From: a virus | DNA length: 36,326 nt | Reading direction: 5' to 3' (one strand) | IMG/VR virus record: IMGVR_UViG_3300021440_000075 | Span: 1 to 36,326 of that record | In this document: in pieces, positions 22,431 through 29,089 of the stretch | Layout of the letters: every line of letters begins with the position of its first letter | How positions within the stretch are numbered: position 1 is the first letter of the stretch | Notes under the pieces: generated by a model | Database searches by the model: none | The model's input: the letters and a program-made list of their open reading frames with translations, nothing else | Told to the model about the DNA's origin: nothing | Position numbers and translations under genes: made by a program

Positions 22431-22485
22431 CTATTATTTTACGCTCACACGTGTACGTGATATAAGGAATAATTAATAGTTTACA
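22425..22485. promoter_or_regulatory. Paired inverted operator motif between divergent promoters
   Basis: TGTAAACTATTA (22425-22436) and its exact reverse complement TAATAGTTTACA (22474-22485) face each other 37 bases apart and cover the -35 boxes of both divergent promoters. ACACGTGT (8-bp palindrome) lies between them. The symmetry suggests one protein that controls both directions. Related half-sites form the palindrome at 26431-26457. Confidence 0.6.
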
Positions 22486-22508
22486 TCTGTATTATTAAAG
22501 AGTATAAT
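22480..22508 (+). promoter_or_regulatory. Rightward promoter for the primase operon
   Basis: TTTACA (22480-22485), 17 bases, TATAAT (22503-22508): an almost ideal sigma70 promoter. The -35 box overlaps the operator motif. The predicted leader runs about 85 bases and contains the hairpin at 22556-22606 before the first gene. Confidence 0.7.
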
Positions 22509-22555
22509 GATAGGGTCATATCTGACACTTGCTATCGACGGGTAGTAAGTCATAC

Positions 22556-22606
22556 CTCCATAAGTGGGTTGGTCCTACATGTTTGTGTAGGACTTGCTCT
22601 ATGGAG
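22556..22606 (+). promoter_or_regulatory. Two-tier hairpin in the primase operon leader
   Basis: Inner stem GTCCTACA (22572-22579) with TGTAGGAC (22586-22593), loop of 6. Outer stem CTCCATA (22556-22562) with TATGGAG (22600-22606). The outer stem includes the ATG at 22601, so the RNA could hide that start codon. The two perfect stems (8 and 7 bp) are unlikely by chance. A fold switch or a translation control is possible; I do not recognise a known riboswitch. Confidence 0.55.
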
Positions 22607-22867
22607 ATTTCAATTACTTATGATGAGGCTATTATGAATGAAGACGAATTGTCTCATAACTCTTTTTTGGAAGGGTTTGAGGATGGCTATGAATGTGGTT
22701 GTGGTGATCCAGACACAGTTTGGGGATATTCTTTTTCAAGGTATGGGCGATATGAGTCCGTACTATCTGAGTACTATCAAGACTGCTATAACATTGGTTT
22801 TAAGTTTGGCCGGCAAGCCTCTATATGTGACTACAATGACGTCGCCTTAAGAGAGAGTGGCCAATGA
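22601..22867 (+). CDS. Small protein, first gene of the primase operon
   Basis: 88 residues from ATG 22601; ATG 22634 (MNEDELSHNS, AGG before it) would give 77 and avoids the hairpin. Upstream frame to 22529 contains the leader and is not favoured. The protein is acidic and rich in Gly, Tyr and Cys (EDGYECGCGDPDTVWGYSFS), possibly a zinc or protein-binding domain. Its stop overlaps the primase ATG (22864) by 4 bases. Function unknown. Confidence 0.6.
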   Translation: MEISITYDEAIMNEDELSHNSFLEGFEDGYECGCGDPDTVWGYSFSRYGRYESVLSEYYQDCYNIGFKFGRQASICDYNDVALRESGQ

Positions 22868-25074
22868 CATCATTTAAACGTGAAGGTTCCAGTACAGGGA
22901 CAGGAAATGAATATGTAATTGGCGGAGGTATAGGAAGAATATTAGAACGTAACTTCAGGTTTAACCCTGATGGCATACCACAAGAGCTCAAGGATAGAGC
23001 ACAATGGGTTGTATGGGCTCATTTAGAGACGTCTCAAACAGAAGAACAAAAGGCACAAGGTGTACCACCTATTGCAGGAAAACTTCCTGTGTACGTTAAG
23101 AAGATCGATAGAGGGCATCTAGTAGGTCGAGCACTTTGGAGAGATAAGAGCTATTTATTAACATTCGATGAAGCTCTTAGGCGTTACAATGCGCATTCTT
23201 CAGTCATACATGGTGTTGGATTCGTTTTTAGTGACGACGACCCATTTACAGTCATTGATATCGACAAAGTTACAGAGACAGACGACGAACGACTACTGTT
23301 TATTAAAGGCAACACATGGTGTGAAGTTAGCCAGTCTGGCAAAGGTTATCATATTGTAGTTAAAGACGTTTCTGTAGGGACTAAAGTCAATGCAGGTACA
23401 GGAGTTGAGATATACAGTAAAGGCCGGTTCATTGCCATGACGGGTAATGTGAGCATAGGCTGTCCTTTACACATTATTAGCGACCAACAGTTGGTTAATG
23501 ATGTGGTGGTGTACCATACTGCCCATAGTAAGGGCGGGACATTGACGGGAACGAAATACGAAAAGAAGAAGGTAGTGTCTTCGGGTGGCCGAAACAATGA
23601 AATGTTTGCGTTCATTGGCAGCTGTGTATGGAAGGGCTACACAAGAGAACATACAATTGTTGCTTGTAGACAATATAATGATGAATGCTTTGTTCCTCCT
23701 TTGGACGAACAAGAATATCTAAGTATGGTCCATGAGCAATTCAAGAAGGCGTCCAGAGTTGCACAGGATGCGATAGATTCTATACTATTACGGTATGTAT
23801 TGATACGCGATTGTAATCGTTGGTGGGATTTTACACATAAAGTATGTGTCGTGGATGATGCTATCAATAAAGAGCATCAGCATATGTTTAAGGGCACCAA
23901 AGGCGAACTGCCTAAGCTGAACAAGTTCTTATGTGACTCACCTAGTTTGCAAACTGTTACGTCACTAGGTTGGCGGCCGATACCTTGGGGAATGGAGGAC
24001 GACAATTCACATAAGTTTTACAAAATAGACGGCTGTGAGTTTGTCAACACATGGAAAGGCTGGGGCTGTGCGCCTGTGGCTGGAGACGTTAGTGTGTGGT
24101 TAGAACTGTTGACACATTTGGTGCCAGAGGATGAATATCGCCGCCAACTGCTTATGTGGTTATCGTACATGGTGAGGCATCCAGACAAGAAATGCCAATG
24201 GCAAATAGTGTTGTTAGGCGTATCTGGTGCAGGTAAAGACTCATTGTTTAAACCCTTATCTGCTATATTCGGTTCAGCATCTAAACCTATTGGTAATGAA
24301 GACATCAAAGGATCTTATGACGACGGTCTTATTGGCACTAAGTTGCTACATGTGTCTGAAGTTAGAGGGCTACGGGGCGATTCAATTGAGAAGATGAAAC
24401 GGTTTTGTGCTAGTGAAAATACATCGTTGATGATGCTTAACCCTAAAGGTATGACGAAAGTCTACGTAGAGAACCTTTGGTCAGTTGTTATTATAACGAA
24501 CGACTATGGAGCGCTAGCTCTTGATATGAATGAACGAAGGTTTTACGTTTTAAATTCTAGTAAAGTTATGAGTGAGAGCCTTCAGTCGCGCTATTATACA
24601 TGGTTTATGAGCGGTGGTAGTTGCGCGCTTATGCATTATTTGTTGTATGATGTCGATATTAGCGATTTTAATCCTCATCAGTTGCCAGAACGGACCGTAC
24701 ATTTTTATAATATGCATGACTCCACAAGGAATGATATGGAGAGCATTTTAAGTGATATGAATGAAAATAAAGTAGGCTTGTTCTCACATGATTTGATATT
24801 CCCGGACCATGCTTGGAGTATGCTAAGAATGAAGGATGTTATGTGCCCTGCTTCTAAAGTGATGACATGGCTTAAACAGAATGGTTGGGATTCATACAAT
24901 GGCTCGTTTAAGATTATGAAAAAGATGAATGGTGAAGTTAATTGTAAATCGAGGCATTGGCTATACAGGATTGGAGGTGCTTTTGACTATAATATACATA
25001 AAGTTGGTAGTGTTGAAGTGTGGCTCGAATGTGATCGTATAGAGAAATTTGTCACAAACAATGGTAAATTTTGA
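22864..25074 (+). CDS. Primase-helicase: PrimPol-like N-terminus and SF3 helicase
   Basis: 736 residues. Residues about 100-195 show archaeo-eukaryotic primase motifs: VIDIDK (D132, D134), SGKGYH (158-163) and VEIYSKGRFIAMTG. The C-terminal half is an SF3/D5-like helicase (DUF5906-type): Walker A GVSGAGKDS (452-460), Walker B KLLHVSEV, sensor region VVIITND and MNERRFYVL. It unwinds DNA and primes synthesis for the split PolA on the opposite strand block. The iteron cluster starts two bases after its stop. Confidence 0.85.
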   Translation: MTSFKREGSSTGTGNEYVIGGGIGRILERNFRFNPDGIPQELKDRAQWVVWAHLETSQTEEQKAQGVPPIAGKLPVYVKKIDRGHLVGRALWRDKSYLLTFDEALRRYNAHSSVIHGVGFVFSDDDPFTVIDIDKVTETDDERLLFIKGNTWCEVSQSGKGYHIVVKDVSVGTKVNAGTGVEIYSKGRFIAMTGNVSIGCPLHIISDQQLVNDVVVYHTAHSKGGTLTGTKYEKKKVVSSGGRNNEMFAFIGSCVWKGYTREHTIVACRQYNDECFVPPLDEQEYLSMVHEQFKKASRVAQDAIDSILLRYVLIRDCNRWWDFTHKVCVVDDAINKEHQHMFKGTKGELPKLNKFLCDSPSLQTVTSLGWRPIPWGMEDDNSHKFYKIDGCEFVNTWKGWGCAPVAGDVSVWLELLTHLVPEDEYRRQLLMWLSYMVRHPDKKCQWQIVLLGVSGAGKDSLFKPLSAIFGSASKPIGNEDIKGSYDDGLIGTKLLHVSEVRGLRGDSIEKMKRFCASENTSLMMLNPKGMTKVYVENLWSVVIITNDYGALALDMNERRFYVLNSSKVMSESLQSRYYTWFMSGGSCALMHYLLYDVDISDFNPHQLPERTVHFYNMHDSTRNDMESILSDMNENKVGLFSHDLIFPDHAWSMLRMKDVMCPASKVMTWLKQNGWDSYNGSFKIMKKMNGEVNCKSRHWLYRIGGAFDYNIHKVGSVEVWLECDRIEKFVTNNGKF

Positions 25075-25075
25075 T

Positions 25076-25327
25076 GGTAACCACCTTTTTTGAAGCTGGT
25101 TACTGTGGTTACTTGTATAGTGTGCCTAAGTGTTTAAAATTTAACAGGATTTTTGTAATAAAGGAACCAAGTAACCAAGTAACCAGGATTTATTATTATT
25201 AATTTTAAAAAATTTGAAAGTAGTAAAAATTTAATATTTAATTTTAATTTTTTTTAAAATCTGGTTACCTCGTTTTTATTAATAAAATCAAGGCCTTAGC
25301 AAACTATTGAGTAACCACTGGTTACTC
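25076..25327. other. Candidate replication origin: eight GTAACC iterons in AT-rich DNA
   Basis: The 8-mer AGTAACCA (or its complement TGGTTACT), allowing one change, occurs at 25076-25083, 25097-25104, 25106-25113, 25170-25177, 25178-25185, 25262-25269, 25310-25317 and 25319-25326, plus a weaker AGGAACCA at 25162-25169 in tandem. The last two form a perfect 19-bp palindrome (25309-25327). Between 25186 and 25261 the DNA is nearly pure A/T. This is the usual form of an iteron origin with a melting region. It fills the whole gap between primase-helicase and small terminase genes; no ORF fits. Confidence 0.65.
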
Positions 25328-25347
25328 GAAGAAATTTTTTATAAAAA

Positions 25348-25695
25348 ATGGGTAAGAAAATGGATAGTAATGATGTTGTAAGCATAAATCATTTAAGAAA
25401 AATCTTAATCAAAGATAGGAAAGATAGCAACGATTTAAGGGCCGAGAAGGTCCGAAGTGAGCTAGACCCTAGGGCAATGATAGAAGAACTGACTCACCTC
25501 TGCGAGGAGAGCAAAACCTGTAGGCTTGAAGACTTGGAAAGACTCAAGTTCAGAGCAGGGGTAGTGACTACATTGTTAAAGAAATGCTTACCAGACTTAC
25601 GTAGTCTAGAAGTACAAGAGAAAAAGCAATCTCATTCGAAGCTGATACTAGAGTTTCCGGCTATTGATAGTGTAAGCAAAAAAGAGGCGGACTAA
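25348..25695 (+). CDS. Putative small terminase subunit
   Basis: 115 residues, helical and charged. LKFRAGVVTTLLKKCLPDLR followed by SLEVQEK resembles the C-terminal part of podovirus small terminases, and the position upstream of the large terminase agrees. The N-terminal 45 residues are basic and could bind DNA. The ATG at 25348 has no clear ribosome site; ATG 25360 is an alternative. A minus-strand operon and the control region lie between it and the large terminase, which is unusual. Moderate certainty. Confidence 0.5.
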   Translation: MGKKMDSNDVVSINHLRKILIKDRKDSNDLRAEKVRSELDPRAMIEELTHLCEESKTCRLEDLERLKFRAGVVTTLLKKCLPDLRSLEVQEKKQSHSKLILEFPAIDSVSKKEAD

Positions 25696-25703
25696 CCGCC
25701 TCT
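25677..25703 (-). terminator. Rho-independent terminator of the 26.3-25.7 kb minus-strand operon
   Basis: AGAGGCGG (25683-25690) pairs with CCGCCTCT (25696-25703), loop of 5. On the minus strand the stem is followed by six T, a strong intrinsic terminator. On the plus strand the tail is not T-rich. The small terminase stop codon lies in the loop. Confidence 0.8.
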
Positions 25704-25715
25704 CCATTTGTATAG

Positions 25716-25847
25716 CTAAGGGCCATCTTGTCGGAAGTAGTTCGCATAAGTCTCACACATTTCATGTGGTGTGATATCAAAGAATGCCATTGCCATAACT
25801 TCAGCAATGAACGTAAAAGCTAAGCCGATTGCTAATTGTTTAAGCAT
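25716..25847 (-). CDS. 43-residue single-span membrane protein
   Basis: ATG 25847 with TTTGGAG about 7 bases upstream. The peptide has a hydrophobic N-terminal segment of about 20 residues (LAIGLAFTFIAEVMAMAFF), then a polar tail with one Cys (DITPHEMCETYANYF). It is either a membrane peptide or has an uncleaved signal. It sits between the regulator-like paralogue and a strong terminator, on the minus strand amid plus-strand genes, like a moron. Function unknown. Confidence 0.6.
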   Translation of the reverse strand: MLKQLAIGLAFTFIAEVMAMAFFDITPHEMCETYANYFRQDGP

Positions 25848-25889
25848 ATCTATCTCCAAATGTGAGAGCCATCCTTGGCTCAAAGTTAA

Positions 25890-26264
25890 TTAAATGGTTA
25901 TCTCGAATGTAACTATTGTGCCATCCAATAAGTGCATAGCGGCCGGACCAGTCTTTAACAACTTCCTGGCTTTAATCCAGTCGCCTTGGACATTAAAACC
26001 ATGTGCCCTTAAAGCATCACATAATGTGTGGTAAGACTTATCACCAACTTTGACCGATACGGGCTTTTTTGACACACCTGTTTGGGCGGCACTTATTTTG
26101 TGGCCTCTATCCCCCTTTTTCGCTGATTCTGGTTTGGTCGATGCTATCGCCTTGGATTGTTCGGCTAATTTCGCAAAAGCATTGGTAGAACTATTGGGTC
26201 TTAAAGCGTTAGACTTAGAGACATATGATTTTGCATTATTGATTTCATTGATTTCTGTGTTCAT
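25890..26264 (-). CDS. Regulator-like protein, paralogue of the gene at 21962
   Basis: 124 residues from ATG 26264 (AGGA 8 bases upstream; a TTG at 26282 and an ATG at 26270 are worse placed). A Ser/Asn/Lys-rich N-terminus, then a core (about 48-107) with GHKISAAQTGVSKKPVSVKV, TLCDALRAHG and GDWIKARKLLK, which matches the 21962 protein residue by residue in those blocks. It has the same length but a different tail (LDGTIVTFEITI). Its promoter also matches that of the paralogue. Probably a DNA-binding regulator of the control region at 26.3-26.7 kb. Confidence 0.65.
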   Translation of the reverse strand: MNTEINEINNAKSYVSKSNALRPNSSTNAFAKLAEQSKAIASTKPESAKKGDRGHKISAAQTGVSKKPVSVKVGDKSYHTLCDALRAHGFNVQGDWIKARKLLKTGPAAMHLLDGTIVTFEITI

Positions 26265-26320
26265 TGACATATTCCTATACAAAGATTAAAATGTTTGGGC
26301 TCGTTTCCGAGCTTGAATAC

Positions 26321-26348
26321 ATTCTATCAGGTTTTTGTTAGTTGAAAA
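26321..26348 (-). promoter_or_regulatory. Promoter of the regulator-like paralogue
   Basis: Minus strand: TTTTCA (26348-26343), 16 bases, TAGAAT (26326-26321). Compared with 22403-22430, TTTnCAACTAnCAA and CCTGATAnAAT are shared, including most of the spacer, so the two promoters appear to derive from one sequence. Confidence 0.6.
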
Positions 26349-26430
26349 CCCCCTAAATAGGAAATATATTATTAACAACGAGGAAACAATACTTTATGAA
26401 TTAAATCAATAACTTATATGGAAAATAAAA

Positions 26431-26457
26431 TGTAAATGATAATCATTATCGTTTACA
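26431..26457. promoter_or_regulatory. 27-bp palindrome, probable operator
   Basis: TGTAAATGATAA and TTATCGTTTACA flank a TCA centre: 12-bp arms with one mismatch. The arms resemble TGTAAACTATTA at 22425 and 22474. It lies between the promoter of the paralogue and the large terminase gene, so it could control both. Confidence 0.6.
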
Positions 26458-26497
26458 TGCTAGCTTTGGTGCACGTTGTGTGTCTATGCTCGTAGGC

Positions 26498-26544
26498 GTC
26501 AACATCATAAGGTAGGGGAGGGGGCACTGTTGACTATGCCTTAT
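26498..26544 (+). promoter_or_regulatory. Interleaved inverted repeats, pseudoknot-capable
   Basis: GTCAACA (26498-26504) matches TGTTGAC (26528-26534), and ATAAGG (26507-26512) matches CCTTAT (26539-26544). The order A-B-A'-B' could fold as an H-type pseudoknot in RNA, with a G-rich 15-base loop. No clear promoter is seen just upstream. The rest of the 450-bp gap 26283-26732 holds the two promoters, the palindrome and the tandem array. Confidence 0.35.
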
Positions 26545-26581
26545 AAAAACCAGCAAACGAGGAGAGAGGCTGAAAAATAGA

Positions 26582-26682
26582 ACTTTCTTTTAGACTTTCT
26601 TTTAGACTTTCTTTTAGACTTTCTTTTAGACTTTCTTTTAGACTTTCTTTTAGACTTTCTTTTAGACTTTCTTTTAGACTTT
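26582..26682. repeat. Tandem array of eight perfect 12-bp repeats before the large terminase gene
   Basis: ACTTTCTTTTAG is repeated eight times without change (26582-26677), followed by a partial ACTTT. One strand is almost pure pyrimidine. It sits 50 bp before the large terminase start. Possible roles are a pac site, a terminase or regulator binding array, or an origin element; a purine-pyrimidine tract of this kind can also form triplex DNA. The absence of any change between copies suggests recent expansion or strong selection. Confidence 0.9.
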
Positions 26683-26697
26683 ATATAAAAAATAAAG

Positions 26698-26726
26698 TGT
26701 ACAAATAGTTCAAAATGTGATATACT
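26698..26726 (+). promoter_or_regulatory. Promoter just before the large terminase gene
   Basis: TGTACA (26698-26703), 17 bases, TATACT (26721-26726). The expected start falls on or next to the ATG at 26733, so the transcript would have almost no leader. No ribosome site is present before the ATG, which agrees with a leaderless mRNA. Confidence 0.45.
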
Positions 26727-26732
26727 ATTATC

Positions 26733-28139
26733 ATGCAGATTACGTATAAACCCAATAAAACAGCCTTAGAGTTCCATCATAGTCGAAACTTCGTTAGAGG
26801 TTTGATGGGACCAATAGGTAGCGGAAAGAGCGTAGCTTGCGTAATCGAACTATTAATTATAGCTCATCAACAAGAACCCGATAAACAAAATGTAAGACGA
26901 ACACGATTTGCCATTATACGAAATACATATAGAGAATTGTTAGACACAACAATGGCAACGTTCTTTACTTGGGTAGATAAAGAAACTGGTAATTACAGTG
27001 CTTTAAACATGACATTCACACTAGAGCAAATTCAGCCCGATGGAACAACTGTATTATGTGAATTCTTATTTCGAGCTTTAGACCGTCCAGAAGATATCAA
27101 AAAATTGTTATCTCTTGAAGTAACTGCTGTATGGATTAACGAAGCACGAGAACTACCAAGAGCTGTAGTAGATATGGCACAAGGTCGTGTAGGCAGATAC
27201 CCATCACGTCATATACACGCAAAACCCACATGGTTCGGGCTAATCATGGACACAAACTCTCCTGATACGTCTCACTGGTGGTATAATCTGTTTGAAGAAC
27301 TACGTCCAGACAATCATACATTGTTTAAACAACCTTCTGGCCTCTCATCTGAAGCAGAAAATATAGATAATCTACCCCCTGATTACTATACAAATATGCA
27401 AGCTGGCAAAAGTCTAGATTGGGTAAAAGTTTATGTGCATGGCGAATACGGGTTCTTATCTAGCGGAAAGCCGATTTATCCCGAATACAACGATTCAATC
27501 CACTATGCATCACAACCTGTGCGGCATTCAAACCACCCTTCCACCACTATTTATGTGGGCATTGACTTTGGCTTGACACCTGCTGCAGTCATTGGGTTCT
27601 TCACATCGTTTGGTCAACTAATTATTATTGATGAATTAGTAACGTTTAACATGGGAACCGTAAGTTTTGGGCAAATATTACACCGTATGCTCAGCAATCC
27701 TGTATATAACAAATGTAAAATCGAAGTGCACGGTGATCCTGCTGGTGAGCAGCGCGCACAGACCGACGAGATGACGCCTTATATGATTCTGGCTAACGAA
27801 GGTATCATCGCATGGCCGACATTTACAAACGACGTCACTATTAGACGAGAAGCTGTTGCGAAGTTGCTGACACAGCTAGCAGCTGATGGTAAGCCGCATT
27901 TGATGGTGACAGAAAAGGCAGCTATGCTTCGTAAAGGGTTTATGGGCGGATACACTTATAAACGTATGCAAGTTGCAGGTAGTGAACGTTACGCTGAAAA
28001 GCCCGATAAAAATCAATATTCACATGTGCATGACGCTTTACAGTACTTAGTATTAGGCGCTATAGGTTCAGACCAGGTTATAGGCGGTTCACAACACAAT
28101 AAGCTTGACTACTCACGTACACTAAGAGGAATAAGGTAG
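26733..28139 (+). CDS. Large terminase subunit
   Basis: 468 residues. ATPase: Walker A GPIGSGKS (26-33), Walker B TAVWINEA with the catalytic Glu at 137. Nuclease: YVGIDFG (D278), IIIDELV, EVHGDPAGEQR and the late HDALQYL motif, all in the order of phage terminases. It cuts and pumps DNA into the capsid through the portal encoded two genes downstream. The start lacks a ribosome site; the upstream array may be its recognition site. Length is normal. Confidence 0.95.
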   Translation: MQITYKPNKTALEFHHSRNFVRGLMGPIGSGKSVACVIELLIIAHQQEPDKQNVRRTRFAIIRNTYRELLDTTMATFFTWVDKETGNYSALNMTFTLEQIQPDGTTVLCEFLFRALDRPEDIKKLLSLEVTAVWINEARELPRAVVDMAQGRVGRYPSRHIHAKPTWFGLIMDTNSPDTSHWWYNLFEELRPDNHTLFKQPSGLSSEAENIDNLPPDYYTNMQAGKSLDWVKVYVHGEYGFLSSGKPIYPEYNDSIHYASQPVRHSNHPSTTIYVGIDFGLTPAAVIGFFTSFGQLIIIDELVTFNMGTVSFGQILHRMLSNPVYNKCKIEVHGDPAGEQRAQTDEMTPYMILANEGIIAWPTFTNDVTIRREAVAKLLTQLAADGKPHLMVTEKAAMLRKGFMGGYTYKRMQVAGSERYAEKPDKNQYSHVHDALQYLVLGAIGSDQVIGGSQHNKLDYSRTLRGIR

Positions 28140-28141
28140 TA

Positions 28142-29056
28142 ATGTTACTAGAAGAACTACTACAGAGAATTAAGGGGCAAGACTTTGGCCCGAAAGACTC
28201 TATGGTAGTGTCCTCTATAGCACATCCTGTGAAGGCTGCTGATAAGCTAATGCAATTTGTGCAAAACAGTATGCAAACTGCTGCCGGTATGCACACACGA
28301 GAAAGCCTCGCTGATAATCCGATGCCTTGGTTAGCACCCTCCAGAGAGCAGCAAGTTAAAGCAGGTTTAGACTTAGCAGGGTTACTGCAAACTGGCGCGA
28401 TGCCATTTGGCGCTAAAGGCGCAGGCACGTTAGGCAGTATTAGGCGTCCACAAGATATCGTGTTTCCAGAGATACACAACTACAACATGGAAGGAGTGCG
28501 AAGGCTTAGTCCTGAGGACTTTAGAAAGTTAGCGCCCCAGAATATACCTGACTTAACAAAAATCGCCCACCTGTATAGAGGGGCAACGGGCTACTTAGAC
28601 AAGCCTGGCCAGCATGTTAAGCTTCCAGAAGAGCCTACTAGTTTTCTAGAAAAGCTGCTAACTGCTAAGGCAAAAGACTACGGCGAATTTAGCGACTTGC
28701 TTGATGATGTGTCTATAGGCTTTGAGGCTCAGAAAAATTTGTTTGAGCCCACTAAGCAAACTTTAAACAAAGTTATGTACGTATCTAGAGATGCGCCAGC
28801 TAAGCTTAAAGCGCATCCCGAGAGTGTTGTATCAGCACAAGTTATAGACCCTAAGTTAGTTGATAGTTACGCTGCTAAATACAATAGTAATGAAGCTTCA
28901 CAAAAAGCTGTATATAAGCTGCCAGTAGGCGCGGAATACTACCACCCCGGCGGTTTAGCAGACACCAACGAAGTGCTACTTAAAGCGTCGGCGTTAGAGC
29001 AAGCGCAGCGTTTAAATGCTGAAAAGCTTATAAGACGGCTTAAAAGAAAACAATAA
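28142..29056 (+). CDS. Probable virion-delivered effector: shared N-terminal domain plus possible ADP-ribosyltransferase-like domain
   Basis: 304 residues. Residues 1-100 match the N-terminus of the metallopeptidase at 17125: F.P.DS, SSI.HP, F..N.M, DNP, AGLLQTGAMPF and GSI in the same order. Residues 143-290 are a separate domain with LYRGATG (144-150), VMYVSRDAPAKLKAH (211-225) and ADTNEVLLKAS (273-283). Arg then Ser then Glu in this order could be an R-S-E ADP-ribosyltransferase core, as in T4 Alt, but the likeness is weak. It sits between terminase and portal (2 and 33 bases away), where head-packaged proteins are often encoded. The gene is surely real; the function is inferred. Confidence 0.6.
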   Translation: MLLEELLQRIKGQDFGPKDSMVVSSIAHPVKAADKLMQFVQNSMQTAAGMHTRESLADNPMPWLAPSREQQVKAGLDLAGLLQTGAMPFGAKGAGTLGSIRRPQDIVFPEIHNYNMEGVRRLSPEDFRKLAPQNIPDLTKIAHLYRGATGYLDKPGQHVKLPEEPTSFLEKLLTAKAKDYGEFSDLLDDVSIGFEAQKNLFEPTKQTLNKVMYVSRDAPAKLKAHPESVVSAQVIDPKLVDSYAAKYNSNEASQKAVYKLPVGAEYYHPGGLADTNEVLLKASALEQAQRLNAEKLIRRLKRKQ

Positions 29057-29089
29057 CAGTAGTTAGTGTTAACAACTGGATAATCAATA

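Noticed and set aside
22529-22600. Longer version of the first primase-operon gene starting at 22529
   Set aside because: The extra residues are encoded by the leader hairpin region, close after the promoter, with no ribosome site.
25077-25347. A hidden gene in the 270-bp gap after the primase
   Set aside because: No frame longer than a few dozen codons with a ribosome site; the iterons and A/T stretch account for the sequence.
26582-26682. Tandem array as a CRISPR
   Set aside because: Units are 12 bp and directly adjacent without spacers.
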